Assembly (NCBI GenBank): GCA_023404095.1
Contig: JAEYDD010000042.1
Location: forward strand, 62,001-126,000
From: Pseudomonadota bacterium
GTDB taxonomy: Bacteria > Pseudomonadota > Alphaproteobacteria > Rhizobiales > Rhizobiaceae
DNA: 64,000 bases
Reading direction: 5' to 3'
Shown here: positions 1-8,779 of the stretch, piece after piece
Numbering within the stretch: position 1 is the first letter of the stretch
Layout: every line of letters begins with the position of its first letter
Translations under genes and position numbers: made by a program
The notes under the pieces: model-generated
Told to the model about the DNA's origin: nothing
Database searches by the model: none
Seen by the model: only the letters and a program-made list of their open reading frames with translations

Positions 1-2
1 CC

Positions 3-143
3 GCCGACCAGAAGGTTACGGCGATCGCCCGGGACGCGGAGTGGAACGCCTCGACGCTGACTTACGAGGCGTCCGTCGATACCGATGCCGAGAAGCTGGC
101 GAAGGCTACGCAACTTGCGGCGGTCGGCATCATCCTGCGTTAA
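3..143 (+). CDS. Phage head decoration protein D (lambda gpD-like), 3' end only
   Basis: The window opens inside this gene; the frame is open from base 3 to the TAA at 141-143 and encodes the last 46 residues. The C-terminus, ending LAAVGIILR, fits the end of lambda gpD-type head decoration proteins, which trimerise on the outside of the capsid and stabilise it after DNA packaging. Its position immediately before a gpE-type major capsid gene is the standard order (protease, D, E), which supports the call more than the short sequence does. The start lies upstream of the window. Confidence 0.72.
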   Translation, partial: ADQKVTAIARDAEWNASTLTYEASVDTDAEKLAKATQLAAVGIILR

Positions 144-171
144 CGCCGCAACCACCATCCTTTCAGTCCCG

Positions 172-195
172 GCCCGTCGATGACGGGCTTTTTTT
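172..195 (+). terminator. Hairpin plus T-run between genes D and E
   Basis: A 7-bp perfect stem (172-178 with 182-188, loop GAT) is followed by seven T residues, the form of an intrinsic terminator. It lies between two head genes read in the same direction, so it may act as a partial terminator or mRNA 3'-end stabiliser separating the abundant D transcript from E. Confidence 0.6.
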
Positions 196-212
196 ATGGG
201 GAAATCATCGAC

Positions 213-1244
213 ATGCTCGATATTTTCAATAACGACGCGTTCTCGGTCACGTCGCTGACCGACGCCATCGCCGACCGCAAGGTTCGTCCTGGGCGGCTCG
301 GAGAGCTTGGCCTCTTCTCCTCGACCTCGGTCACGACGCTGACGATCGCCCTTGAGCGTATCGGCGATACCATCCAGCTTGTTCCGCCGTCGCCGCGCGG
401 CTCCTCCGGCGAACAGCGCGATATGCCAAAGCGCTCGATCGAGAACATCTCGATCCCGCACTTCCAGCGCGACTGGTCCGTCGTAGCCGACGAGGTTCAG
501 GGCATCCGCGCTTATGGTTCGGAGACCCAGCTCATGACCGTGCAAGGGCTCGTCGCGCAGAAGATCGCGCTCAACCTGGCCGACCTCGACCTCACCGACG
601 AATACGCCCGTATCGGCGCCGTGCAGGGAATTGTCTCCTACAAGGGCGGCCAGACGTTGAACCTCTTCACGAAGTTTGGTGTAGCGCAGCCGGCGGAGAC
701 CGACTTCGATCTGGACAATGCCGCCCCTGTTGACGGCATCCTACGGGAGCGTTGCACGAAGGTTATCCGCTCGACCCGCAAGGCGCTCGGCGGCGTGCCC
801 TTCGATTACCTTCACGCGTTTGTCGGCGACAACTTCTTCGACGACATCCTCCGTCACAAGGAAGTGCGCGAAACTTACAAGGGTTGGAGCGAGGCGCAGA
901 TCCTGCGCGAAAGCTATGTCGGCCGGAACCGCTCCTCGAACCCGATGTTCGAGTTTGGTGGCATTGTCTGGGAGAATTACGGCGCGATCGACGACACCGG
1001 CGACGGCGCCCTTTTGGGCATCGCGGCCGACCTCGCCAAGTTCGTTCCCATGGGTGTCCCGGGCTTGTTCCGGACGTACTACGCGCCGGCCGACTACATG
1101 GAAACCGTCAACACCCTCGGCAAACCGCGCTACGCCAAGCAGTGGCCGATGCAGAACGGCAAGGGTGTGAACGGCGAAACGCAGACGAACACCTTGCATA
1201 TCGCCACGCGCCCCGGCGCGCTAATGCGCGCCAAGCGCACCTGA
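213..1244 (+). CDS. Phage major capsid protein (lambda gpE family)
   Basis: A 343-residue protein, close to the 340-350 residues usual for lambda gpE-type capsid subunits. It forms the icosahedral shell. The N-terminal part (capsid fold preceded by an extended arm), the central acidic stretch around DFDLDNAAPVDGILRERC and the C-terminal TRPGALMRAKR ending are typical of the family as I know it. The start at 213 is preferred over an in-frame ATG-like codon at 180 because the latter lies inside the terminator hairpin, and a GGGGAA ribosome site lies about 10 bases before 213. It is followed by head-tail joining genes, as in lambda-type head modules. Confidence 0.85.
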   Translation: MLDIFNNDAFSVTSLTDAIADRKVRPGRLGELGLFSSTSVTTLTIALERIGDTIQLVPPSPRGSSGEQRDMPKRSIENISIPHFQRDWSVVADEVQGIRAYGSETQLMTVQGLVAQKIALNLADLDLTDEYARIGAVQGIVSYKGGQTLNLFTKFGVAQPAETDFDLDNAAPVDGILRERCTKVIRSTRKALGGVPFDYLHAFVGDNFFDDILRHKEVRETYKGWSEAQILRESYVGRNRSSNPMFEFGGIVWENYGAIDDTGDGALLGIAADLAKFVPMGVPGLFRTYYAPADYMETVNTLGKPRYAKQWPMQNGKGVNGETQTNTLHIATRPGALMRAKRT

Positions 1245-1268
1245 GCCGGCTCGGCAAAGGAGAACGGA

Positions 1269-1682
1269 ATGCCCTCGCTTTTCGACGAATTCGACCGGCA
1301 AGTGCAGGTCGACATATCGGAACAGACTGGCGAGGGCATCCGCCTCGTGGGGATGGTTGGCGGCGAATATACCCACGGCGCCGACCCCGATAGGCCTCCG
1401 GTCGAGGTCGTGGCGACCGTCTCTCTCTCGCCTCGCATCGCGGATCTCCGCGGCCAAATGAGAGGAACAGAAATATCAGGGGCGGCTCAGTTCGCCTCGC
1501 AGGCCTCCGAGCTCTGGATCGACCACGCCGCTGCCGCTGCGCTGCCTTGGCAGCCGCGCCGCAACGACGTCTTGGAACTGACCGAGCGCGGGGGGCAAAA
1601 ATGCACCATCACCGCCGTCTTCCCCGAGGGAGGCGGCCTTCTGATCCAGTTCGCGTCTGGCGCGACGCCGTCCGGGGGATGA
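1269..1682 (+). CDS. Phage head-tail joining-type protein
   Basis: A 137-residue protein, preceded by AAAGGAG at about 1256-1262. It lies between the major capsid gene and the tail genes, where lambda-type phages keep head completion and attachment proteins (the FII-like group). The sequence gives no decisive motif; the C-terminal part (ITAVFPEGGGLLIQFASGA) reads as a beta-rich small domain, as in FII-type connectors. The function is therefore inferred from position. The stop is separated by one base from the next ATG, so the two are probably translationally coupled. Confidence 0.55.
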   Translation: MPSLFDEFDRQVQVDISEQTGEGIRLVGMVGGEYTHGADPDRPPVEVVATVSLSPRIADLRGQMRGTEISGAAQFASQASELWIDHAAAAALPWQPRRNDVLELTERGGQKCTITAVFPEGGGLLIQFASGATPSGG

Positions 1683-1683
1683 C

Positions 1684-2502
1684 ATGAGCGGAGTTGTAGC
1701 CTTGGCGCTGCGCATGGCGGCCCGGCGCCTCGTGGAGGGCGCCACGCTCGCGGGTGATCGCGTCTTCGATAGCGCGATCGCCCCGCTTGATGAGATGATT
1801 GCGGGAGATCCGGCGCCAGCCATCGTGATCTCGACCGAGGATGAGAAATTTAACGTCGCCGGTCGTGACGTGATCGGGACGGGCGGAACCATCGAGCTCG
1901 TCTTCGAGGTCGTTGTCGCCTCCTACGTTCAGCAGACGATCATGGTCGCCGGCGAAGAGCAGACGGCTCTCGACGTCGTGATCCCGGCGACTGACGCCGG
2001 CTTTGAGGTCTCGCTCTCGTTGATCTCGCGGCAGATCATGCGGGCGTTGACCTATAAGGGCCCGGCGCCGAGCGTCTGGTTTGACGTCTTCAAGCGCCTG
2101 GCGCCTTCGATCAAATCGATCGCGTCTCGTCGCGGTGCCGGCGGTAAGGACAGCACAAAATTTGCTGCCCGGCAGATCATCATTACCGTCGACGCCGTGG
2201 CGGAGCCCGATTTCGGGGTCGAGCCCGAGCCCGGGACCTCGATCGCGGCTTTCCTCGAAGCTGTCGAGGCTGATGGGGAGTTGCGGCAAATGGCGCCGAT
2301 GCTTCGGGCCGTCATCGTCGGCGACGATATCCCGACTTGGCGCCGCAGTGCTTCGGAACTCGGCCTCCTTGACGTCGAGGCGGCCGGCCTTGGTACCATG
2401 CCGGCAATCATTCCCCCGGAAGAGCCGAGCCCGGTAACGTCCATCGAGGTCGCGGGCCTCGGCGGGGTCGACGAGGCCACCGCGAGCGAGCAAGTGCCAT
2501 GA
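1684..2502 (+). CDS. Phage protein of unknown function (head-tail connector region)
   Basis: A 272-residue protein with no motif that I recognise. The N-terminal 90 residues (a helix then alternating hydrophobic strands, with a TIELVFEVVVASYVQQ segment) could be a connector or tail-terminator-like domain. The C-terminal 60 residues are acidic and Pro/Ala-rich. It sits exactly between the head-joining gene and baseplate gene V, overlapping V by ATGA, so a role in head-tail connection or tail termination is the most economical guess. Unknown is the honest label. Confidence 0.55.
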   Translation: MSGVVALALRMAARRLVEGATLAGDRVFDSAIAPLDEMIAGDPAPAIVISTEDEKFNVAGRDVIGTGGTIELVFEVVVASYVQQTIMVAGEEQTALDVVIPATDAGFEVSLSLISRQIMRALTYKGPAPSVWFDVFKRLAPSIKSIASRRGAGGKDSTKFAARQIIITVDAVAEPDFGVEPEPGTSIAAFLEAVEADGELRQMAPMLRAVIVGDDIPTWRRSASELGLLDVEAAGLGTMPAIIPPEEPSPVTSIEVAGLGGVDEATASEQVP

Positions 2503-2972
2503 GGGAATTGCGCGACATCCTCAAGCGGCTGGTCGATGCCGAACGGCGCATGTCGGGCATGGTCCGAAGCGGCACGGTGCACGAGGTCGACCCCGAAAAG
2601 GGAACGATCCGCCTCATACTGGGCGGGACGGATGACAAGCCTTTCCTCTCGCCGGCGATCCCATACGCGCAAATCGGCGGGGCTCTCAAGCTTCACTCGC
2701 CCCCGAGCAAGGGCCAGCAAATGACGATCGTTGGCACCGGCGGCGATTGGCGGCAGTCCATCGCTCTTCCGATGACGTGGAGCGACAGCAACCCCTCTCC
2801 CGGAAGCAAGGGAGACGAGCACGTCCTCACCTTCGGGCCTTGGACGGTCAGCCTCACCGGGGACGCCCTTACCATCAAGGGGCCGAAGGTCTTCATCGAC
2901 TGCGGCGGCTCGACCTTCGAGCTCACCGGTGGGGGCTTAAAGATGGTCGCGCCCGACTACGACTTTCAGTGA
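2499..2972 (+). CDS. Baseplate assembly protein V (P2 gpV-like spike)
   Basis: A 157-residue protein of the P2 gpV/Mu gp45 type, the central spike of a contractile tail. The N-terminal OB-fold region has the family hallmark GTVHEVDPEKGTIRLIL, where solvent-exposed strands lead to IPYAQIGG. The C-terminal third (LTGDALTIKGPKVFIDCGGS) is the repetitive beta-helix stem. The start overlaps the previous stop (ATGA). In P2 the metal-binding tip is the end of gpV itself; here the tip seems to be provided by the separate PAAR gene directly downstream. Confidence 0.85.
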   Translation: MRELRDILKRLVDAERRMSGMVRSGTVHEVDPEKGTIRLILGGTDDKPFLSPAIPYAQIGGALKLHSPPSKGQQMTIVGTGGDWRQSIALPMTWSDSNPSPGSKGDEHVLTFGPWTVSLTGDALTIKGPKVFIDCGGSTFELTGGGLKMVAPDYDFQ

Positions 2973-2982
2973 GGTCCCCGCC

Positions 2983-3255
2983 ATGCCCGGAATTGCTTGC
3001 GTCGGCGTCGACATCGCCGGTGGGGTTCAGCTTGGCGCGCAGGCCACCAAGTTCAGGGTCCGCGGCAATCTTGCGGTCGTCGTCGGCGACGCCGTCGCGG
3101 GGCACACCCCTTTCCTTCCGCCTCATATCCCTTCGCCCACGATGGCGCAGGGAAGCCCGAAGTTCCGCATCCTCGGTATCCCGGTTTGCCGGGAAGGGGA
3201 CGCGGCCAGTTGCGGCCACTCGACGTCGGGTCGGCCGTTTTTCCGTATCCCTTGA
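2983..3255 (+). CDS. PAAR-domain spike-tip protein
   Basis: A 90-residue protein composed almost entirely of a PAAR-type fold. The N-terminus MPGIACVGVDIAGG, the central VVVGDAVAGH and the C-terminal GIPVCREGDAASCGHSTSG carry the His and Cys residues that could bind the metal at the apex of the cone. PAAR proteins cap the gpV/VgrG spike and help pierce the outer membrane. Location one gene after gpV agrees. It carries no toxin extension, so it is a plain structural tip and not a T6SS effector. Confidence 0.78.
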   Translation: MPGIACVGVDIAGGVQLGAQATKFRVRGNLAVVVGDAVAGHTPFLPPHIPSPTMAQGSPKFRILGIPVCREGDAASCGHSTSGRPFFRIP

Positions 3256-3264
3256 GGAGGTCCC

Positions 3265-3633
3265 ATGTCCGACGAGCAGAAAGAAGCCGAAACCCTCGAA
3301 GCCATCCTCCGCGCACGGTTCTCCGATCCGCGCGCCCTTGTCGCTGCACTATCGATCAGCGCGAACCGCGTCCTGCTGACCTTCGGCGCCGTCGGGGACA
3401 ACCGACGCGTGACCCTACAGGTGGTTGGCGATGAGGTCGCCCCGCCGTCGCACTTCGCTCCGGCGGCGGAGGTGGCTTCGCCGGACGAGCCCGCACCACA
3501 GGCGGAGCCGGCCGTCCCCGAGGCGGCCGATGGCGCGCAGCCCGAGCAGGGTGAAGAGAAGCAGGAGGAGGAGCAAGCTTCCGTCGCCCCGAGCGAACCG
3601 GAACGGCGCACAAGCTCCCGCAAGAAAGAATGA
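3265..3633 (+). CDS. Small phage protein with acidic Pro/Glu-rich tail, unknown
   Basis: A 122-residue protein with a strong GAGGAGG site 8 bases before the ATG. Residues 1-55 look folded (an amphipathic helix followed by strands, VLLTFGAVGDNRRVTLQVVGDEV). Residues 56-122 are low-complexity Ala/Pro/Glu ending in a basic SSRKKE. It lies between the PAAR tip and gpW in the baseplate operon. A chaperone or baseplate accessory role is possible but not shown by the sequence. Confidence 0.6.
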   Translation: MSDEQKEAETLEAILRARFSDPRALVAALSISANRVLLTFGAVGDNRRVTLQVVGDEVAPPSHFAPAAEVASPDEPAPQAEPAVPEAADGAQPEQGEEKQEEEQASVAPSEPERRTSSRKKE

Positions 3634-3636
3634 TCA

Positions 3637-4053
3637 ATGTCGACGACCGCGGACCTTCGAAACCCGAGCGTGGATATCGACCGCCACACCGGCGAGATGA
3701 TCGTCGGGTGGCCCCACGTCGTGCAATCGCTCGAAGTCGTTTTCACGACGTTCTTCGGCGAAAGGATCATGCGCGAATGGTTCGGCTCGATGGTCCCGCG
3801 CCTTCTCGGTGAACTTATGAACGAGGACACGCTGGTCACGTTCTTCACCGCCCTGGCTTCCGCTGTCGACCAGTGGGAGCCGCGCTTCAAGATCAAGAAA
3901 ATCACGCCTCTCTCCCTCGATCGGATGGGGGCGTTCAGCGTCGAAATCACCGGCGAGTATCGCCCGCGCGCGTTGCTGGGTGATTTCGCCGCCGAGGGCG
4001 GGAAACGCATCGTCCTCAACGGGGCCGATCAGGGAGTGAGGCTTACGGCATGA
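3637..4053 (+). CDS. Baseplate assembly protein W (gpW/gp25 family)
   Basis: A 138-residue protein of the P2 gpW/T4 gp25 family, the lysozyme-like wedge component that nucleates sheath assembly. The region GWPHVVQSLEVVFTTFFGERIMREWFGS corresponds to the conserved core, where the sequence before and after the Arg of GERIMR is the part normally conserved; the C-terminus VEITGEYRPRALLGDF completes the domain. It overlaps gpJ by ATGA, the usual W-J-I arrangement. It is notable because the sheath it should nucleate is not encoded at the expected place. Confidence 0.85.
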   Translation: MSTTADLRNPSVDIDRHTGEMIVGWPHVVQSLEVVFTTFFGERIMREWFGSMVPRLLGELMNEDTLVTFFTALASAVDQWEPRFKIKKITPLSLDRMGAFSVEITGEYRPRALLGDFAAEGGKRIVLNGADQGVRLTA

Positions 4054-4934
4054 CCAGTCAAGTGGACCTATCGGCTCTTCCCGCTCCCCGTGTCATCGAG
4101 GAGCTTTCGTTCGAAACGATCCTCGCCGAAATGAAGGCGGATCTTATCGTGCGCTTCCCGGCGATAGAGCCCACCTTACAGCTTGAGAGCTCGGTGGCAC
4201 TCAAGGTCATGGAAGCATGCGCCTATCGCGAGCTTCTCCTGCGCGCGAGGATCAACGATGCGGCAAGGTCGCTTCTCTTGGCCCGAGCGACCGGAACCGA
4301 CCTCGACCATATCGCCGCGAACTTCGGCGTCGTGCGCCTCGTCGTCACGCCGGCGACGGCTTCCAATCCCGCCGTGATGGAGGACGACGACCGGCTTCGG
4401 CGCCGTGTGCTCCTCGCGATCGAGGCTTACTCGGTGGCCGGGCCGGCGGATGCGTATGTCTATCACGCCTTGACGGCAGTGCCGTCGCTGCGCGACGCGA
4501 CCGCGGTCTCGCCGGAGCCGGGAAAGGTGGTCGTCACTATCATGGCGAGCGGCGCCGACCCGATGCCGACCGCAGAGGCGCTCACAACCGTTGCGATGGC
4601 GCTGCGATCGGATGATGTCCGGCCGCTGACCGACAACGTCTCGGTGCTGGCGCCGGCGGTCGTCGAGGTGCAGATCTCTGCGGGGATTACGGTTTTCCCC
4701 GGGCCCGACGGGACAATCGTCGTCCAGCAAGCGCGTGCGAAGCTGCAAGCCTGGCTGGCAGAGAACGCGCTGCTTGGCCGGGATCTTCGGCTCTCGGCGA
4801 TCTACTCGCGCTTGCACGTCGACGGGGTTCATTCTGTGGCGCTGCAATCTCCGATCGCCGACGTTGTCGTCGGCCCGCGACAGATCATCCGCGTGACGAG
4901 CGTTTCGGTCGCGGCCGCAGGAGTTGACGAATGA
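4050..4934 (+). CDS. Baseplate assembly protein J (P2 gpJ)
   Basis: A 294-residue protein, near the P2 gpJ length of about 302. It forms the outer baseplate wedge. Family features visible are the N-terminal PAPRVIEELSFETILAEMK, the helical YRELLLRARINDAARSLLLA, the TGTDLDHIAANFGVVRL motif and the acidic EDDDRLRRRVLLAIEAYSVAGP that precedes the central domain. It overlaps gpW and gpI by four bases each, so the three are one translation unit. Confidence 0.9.
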   Translation: MTSQVDLSALPAPRVIEELSFETILAEMKADLIVRFPAIEPTLQLESSVALKVMEACAYRELLLRARINDAARSLLLARATGTDLDHIAANFGVVRLVVTPATASNPAVMEDDDRLRRRVLLAIEAYSVAGPADAYVYHALTAVPSLRDATAVSPEPGKVVVTIMASGADPMPTAEALTTVAMALRSDDVRPLTDNVSVLAPAVVEVQISAGITVFPGPDGTIVVQQARAKLQAWLAENALLGRDLRLSAIYSRLHVDGVHSVALQSPIADVVVGPRQIIRVTSVSVAAAGVDE

Positions 4935-6223
4935 TCCAGTCCGTCCTCATGCCGGGCAGCACGCCCTTTGAGAAGGCGATCGATGCCGCGGTTTTCCGGC
5001 TCGACGGCGTGGCCGATGCCCTCCGAACTATCCACGATCCGGAAAAGGCTCCGGAAGCGTTCGTGCCATTCCTCGCGTGGGGCTTTTCCACCGACTTGTG
5101 GGATCGGAATTGGCCGATCGAGAAGAAACGAGCCGTCGCGAAAGCGTGGTACCGGCTCCACCGCAAGAAGGGCACGCTCACCGGGATCAAAGAGGCTGTC
5201 CGCTTCTTCGAGGGCGAGGTCGTTGCGGCCCGCACGCCTCCCGATGGCACCATTCCCGATCCGACGTTGACGAAGGAAGAGCGGGAAAAGTACCTCACGC
5301 GCTTCCGGCAAATCCGGTTTTACCGATACCGCTCGGGGGGCTCGGCGTCTTTCGCCGCGTACCTCTCAAGCGGCTATAGGCTCCCGGCGCTCTTCGTCGG
5401 CGCCCGAGCATTCCCTGGCGCGTCGGACGCTGTTGCGAGGGTCGGACGAAGAGCGTTTGTCTTCGACCCGCTGACCGGTGCCGAAGAGCCGGTAAAGCGG
5501 GTGGAACGGATAACGACGACGAGCGAACGCGCCGCCGTCACCTTCGAAGAGGTCGTCCTGCCAGGCAAGATTGGGAGGGCAGCTTTTGCCGGCCGAAAAC
5601 CGGCGGGCAAGACCTTCACTATGGACATGGGTGCGCGCGGACGCCGCTTCTCGATCTCGATCGACGGAACCTACTCTGAAACGATATCGGATCTGCACGT
5701 CAGCGGCATCCTGCCGTCGGATCAACCCATCGAAGTCCGCCCGCGCCGAGCGGCACTGCCCGGCCCGCGGGTGGCGGGTCAGCTATTTCCCTCTCTCGGA
5801 GGCGTCGCGACAGAGTTCGTGAACCGGAAGAGCGACGGGGAACACCGGACCTTCCTTCCGGCCTCATCGGCGAGGCTACGCGTTTTCGAGCAGGTTTTCC
5901 TCTTCGATCCCTCGCGGTTGCCTGACAGGCGCAACGCTCGCACCTTTGTCGGCGCAACGCGGTTGGGCATGCCCGCCTATCATGCGCGGCTCACTATCCA
6001 GAAGCGGGGGCGGATCTCGCCCTTTGCAATTCACGGCTTCGTTCATGGCTACCCGGTCGCGACCGATAAGTCTGCCATGCGCCGAACGATCGAAGCCGTC
6101 CGACTGTCGAAGTCCCTCCGGGACAAGATCCTTGTAACCAACAAGACCATGCGCCCCGCCACCGCTGGCGACGGCTACCGGGTCGGAACAATCAATGTCG
6201 GCACTTGGGTGCGCGACCTGTGA
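4931..6223 (+). CDS. Tail protein I (P2 gpI-like) with C-terminal extension
   Basis: A 430-residue protein. The first 200 or so residues match the P2 gpI pattern: MPGSTPFEKAIDAAVFRL at the N-terminus, then FVPFLAWGFSTDLWDRNWP and KKGTLTGIKEAVRFF. gpI is a baseplate component between J and the tail fibre. P2 gpI is only about 176 residues, so the C-terminal 230 residues are an extension, in part beta-rich, of the kind seen in related rhizobial phages. Its ATG overlaps the gpJ stop. Confidence 0.8.
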   Translation: MIQSVLMPGSTPFEKAIDAAVFRLDGVADALRTIHDPEKAPEAFVPFLAWGFSTDLWDRNWPIEKKRAVAKAWYRLHRKKGTLTGIKEAVRFFEGEVVAARTPPDGTIPDPTLTKEEREKYLTRFRQIRFYRYRSGGSASFAAYLSSGYRLPALFVGARAFPGASDAVARVGRRAFVFDPLTGAEEPVKRVERITTTSERAAVTFEEVVLPGKIGRAAFAGRKPAGKTFTMDMGARGRRFSISIDGTYSETISDLHVSGILPSDQPIEVRPRRAALPGPRVAGQLFPSLGGVATEFVNRKSDGEHRTFLPASSARLRVFEQVFLFDPSRLPDRRNARTFVGATRLGMPAYHARLTIQKRGRISPFAIHGFVHGYPVATDKSAMRRTIEAVRLSKSLRDKILVTNKTMRPATAGDGYRVGTINVGTWVRDL

Positions 6224-6230
6224 GGAACAT

Positions 6231-8543
6231 ATGGAAAAGCAGGTACTCTTTCGCGACCGGCAGGAACTCCAGTCGGGCGACCTTTCCAACATAGGGACGT
6301 TTGGCGCCGAGGCCCTTGACCGCCTCGTCCGCGAAGGCTTGACCGACGAGAAGAAGTTCTCGGAATTCGCGGTATCGAAGACTGGCGCGACGTCGGTCAC
6401 TATTGCGCCGGGGACGTACTGGACCCACGGCGAGCGGTATATCCGCGAGGAGACCCACGAGATCGATTTCCTCTCGCGGCTCCCTCTCGTGACGAAGAAG
6501 ATCGCAGCTATTGTCGTCATTGGCACCACCATCGAGACGAACATCGAGCCTCGCGATTTCCTGATTGATGTCGACACCGGCGCGACCGAGCCGGACAGCG
6601 TCGCGATGCAAGCCCTCCGCTACGCCGAGTTTCAAGTCGTTTATGGCGCTGAGAACTCCGCGCCACAGCGCCCGACGGTGTCGACGGATAACGTCGTCAT
6701 CGCATGGGTGACACTCGGGACGACCGGTGTCGATGCGATCGAGCGCGCGACGGAATTCGAGTTCATGTCGCTCAAGCAACTCGATCTGCGCGCGACCGAG
6801 CTCGAAGTCTGGAAGGAGGCCGCTGGCGAGCAAATCACCACACTGGGCACGGACATCTCCAGCATCAACGACCGCCTGCGGCAGATGGCGGATAGCTCGC
6901 TTCTTACGCGGATCTTCGTCGACGTGGCCGCCATCAAGGACATGATGGAACTGGAAGACGACTATTCCGGGTACGGCTCGGAGAACTTCCTCGCCCTTGA
7001 CCAAAGCATCAGCAACCCCGACGCGGTCGGCTGGTACTGCAAGGTCGAGGAGGGAATGCGTGTTTCCGATGCCAACGCGTCCGCGACGGCAATTCAGCTG
7101 TTCACGCCGGCCGACCCGTCGGTCAGCGTCGCCGGTAATGGGCTCTGCCTTCCGAAATTCACCGAGGTTCGACGCCTCAACATCGACGCCTATTATCAGG
7201 CGCTGTCCCTGTCGCAGTACGAGTATCAGGAGGTGCAGTTCAAGACGATCGCGATCAGCGCGAAGCGCCTTCGCTTCGGCCTGGCCTTCACCCGCTGCAA
7301 CAACTCCGAATTCTGGAAGACGGGCACGTTCAACTATGCGACGGGCATCTTCACCGACAAGCTCGGCCGCACCTATCAGGCGCTCGGGACGGATTTCGGA
7401 AGCGCGTACACGAACAGCAAGGAAAAGTTCATTCGCCTGCAGCAGTTCTGGTACGACACGGAAGTCGAGTATTACCAGGAGCGCGTTGCAACCGACTACA
7501 CGGTCAACGGCGCGATGGTTGCGCAGACCTTCCTCAATACGCAGGCGGGGTGGCTCACGTCGCTCGACCTGTATTTTACGCAGGTGGCGGCCACGGGCAA
7601 CGTTCGCGTGCTCCTGACGAAGACCGCCGGCGGCAAGCCGGACCTGTCCAAAGTCATTGCCGAGACGACGATCGCCGCCGGCAATCTGGTGAAAGGCTCC
7701 AACCCAAAGACGGCGAGCCACTGGACGCGGATCTCGTTGGCGCCGACGGCTCTCGAAGCCGGCGAGCGCTACGCGATCGTGCTGGTCACGACCGGTGACC
7801 ACTACGTCGGCCTGACGCAGGGCGCCAACTACGGCGCAGGCACGCTGTTCTATTCGACCGATGGGGCGTTCTTCCAGGGCGACCTCACGCTCGACATGAT
7901 GATGCGGGCGAACTTCGCCAGCTTCGCCAATACCCGCGTCGAGCTCGACCTGGCGTCGCTGAACCTGTCGGGCGGGATCAACGATATCGACATTGCCTTC
8001 GAGGGCATCACGCCCGCGGGCACGGAACTGCATTTCGAGATACGGCCGGAAGGTAGCGGCACATGGTACCGGCTGGGCGGGGAGGGAAACCCGTTCCAGG
8101 GACTTCCCGCTCTCGTCCGCTTCCGTGCGGTGTTCGTCGGCACGAAGGACCTGATGCCGGGCTTCAAGCTCACGGGCAGTGACGTGGTGGTTTCGCGTCC
8201 CGCGCTGACCTTCCGGCACTTCACCAAGACGCGCAACCTTCCCGCGCCGTCGCAGTCGGTCAAGGTGATCTGCATCCTCGACTTCTTCAATGAGGCGAAC
8301 CACGACTTCGATGTGAGGCTCAACGACGTCCAGCACGGTACGCTGAACATCGCACCGGGCACGGTCCTCGACGAGGTCCTCGACGAGAACGATGGGACGC
8401 GGAAGCGCATCCGTCGCACCTTCGAATGGACCGCGGCGCAGATCCCGGTCGCAACCAACCAGATCGCCATCCGGAGCGACGGCGCGCTGACGGCAGCGAC
8501 GGAAGTCTTCCACGTCGAGCGCCTTACCTATCTGACTTTCTGA
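6231..8543 (+). CDS. Tail fibre-type protein, DUF4815-like N-terminus
   Basis: A 770-residue protein in the place of P2 gpH. The N-terminus (RDRQELQSGDLSNI, then a SVTIAPGTYWTHGERY strand region and FLSRLPLVTKKIAAIVVIG) resembles DUF4815 phage proteins, which attach distal fibres to the baseplate. A possible coiled segment lies around residues 185-230 and the C-terminal 400 residues are beta-rich with two sandwich-like domains, fitting a receptor-binding role. The start at 6231 is chosen over an in-frame ATG at 6195 because GAGGA lies 5 bases upstream and because 6195 lies inside gpI. Confidence 0.72.
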   Translation: MEKQVLFRDRQELQSGDLSNIGTFGAEALDRLVREGLTDEKKFSEFAVSKTGATSVTIAPGTYWTHGERYIREETHEIDFLSRLPLVTKKIAAIVVIGTTIETNIEPRDFLIDVDTGATEPDSVAMQALRYAEFQVVYGAENSAPQRPTVSTDNVVIAWVTLGTTGVDAIERATEFEFMSLKQLDLRATELEVWKEAAGEQITTLGTDISSINDRLRQMADSSLLTRIFVDVAAIKDMMELEDDYSGYGSENFLALDQSISNPDAVGWYCKVEEGMRVSDANASATAIQLFTPADPSVSVAGNGLCLPKFTEVRRLNIDAYYQALSLSQYEYQEVQFKTIAISAKRLRFGLAFTRCNNSEFWKTGTFNYATGIFTDKLGRTYQALGTDFGSAYTNSKEKFIRLQQFWYDTEVEYYQERVATDYTVNGAMVAQTFLNTQAGWLTSLDLYFTQVAATGNVRVLLTKTAGGKPDLSKVIAETTIAAGNLVKGSNPKTASHWTRISLAPTALEAGERYAIVLVTTGDHYVGLTQGANYGAGTLFYSTDGAFFQGDLTLDMMMRANFASFANTRVELDLASLNLSGGINDIDIAFEGITPAGTELHFEIRPEGSGTWYRLGGEGNPFQGLPALVRFRAVFVGTKDLMPGFKLTGSDVVVSRPALTFRHFTKTRNLPAPSQSVKVICILDFFNEANHDFDVRLNDVQHGTLNIAPGTVLDEVLDENDGTRKRIRRTFEWTAAQIPVATNQIAIRSDGALTAATEVFHVERLTYLTF

Positions 8544-8549
8544 CTTTGA

Positions 8550-8571
8550 CCCCGGCCGCTACCGGCCGGGG
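8550..8571 (+). terminator. GC-rich hairpin after the fibre gene
   Basis: A 9-bp perfect stem (8550-8558 with 8563-8571, loop CTAC) seven bases after the fibre stop codon. There is no T-run, so it is more likely an mRNA-stabilising or attenuating hairpin than a strong terminator. Confidence 0.4.
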
Positions 8572-8596
8572 CATCCAAACCCCGTGAGGAACTTCT

Positions 8597-8779
8597 ATGG
8601 CGAAGCAGCAAAGCGCTGCGGCGGCGATCGAGCCTGACCGCATGTACAAGATCACGTTCTCGCGCTCGTTTGAGCATGAGGGGCGAAAATACATCCCGCG
8701 CGCCGGGGTTAAACACCGTGCGCTCGGGTCGATCGTCGAGGCGATCAGGGACAATCTGGACAGCTACGAGGCCATCTGA
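8597..8779 (+). CDS. Small phage tail-region protein, unknown
   Basis: A 60-residue protein with a GAGGA site 6 bases before the ATG. The sequence MYKITFSRSFEHEGRKYIPR reads as one small beta domain with a short C-terminal helix (GSIVEAIRDNLDSYEAI). It ends at the first base of the next ATG (TGATG-type overlap), so it is coupled to the appendage gene. Small proteins of this kind stand between fibre genes in several alphaproteobacterial phages and may be fibre chaperones; this is inference from position. Confidence 0.6.
   Translation: MAKQQSAAAAIEPDRMYKITFSRSFEHEGRKYIPRAGVKHRALGSIVEAIRDNLDSYEAI

Noticed and set aside
2983..3255. T6SS effector PAAR
   Set aside because: The gene has only the PAAR domain and lies in a phage baseplate operon; no toxin or T6SS gene near.
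6192..8513. 773-codon frame opposite the tail fibre gene
   Set aside because: Shadow frame caused by high GC; Arg/Asp-rich, no ribosome site, opposite to a well supported phage gene.
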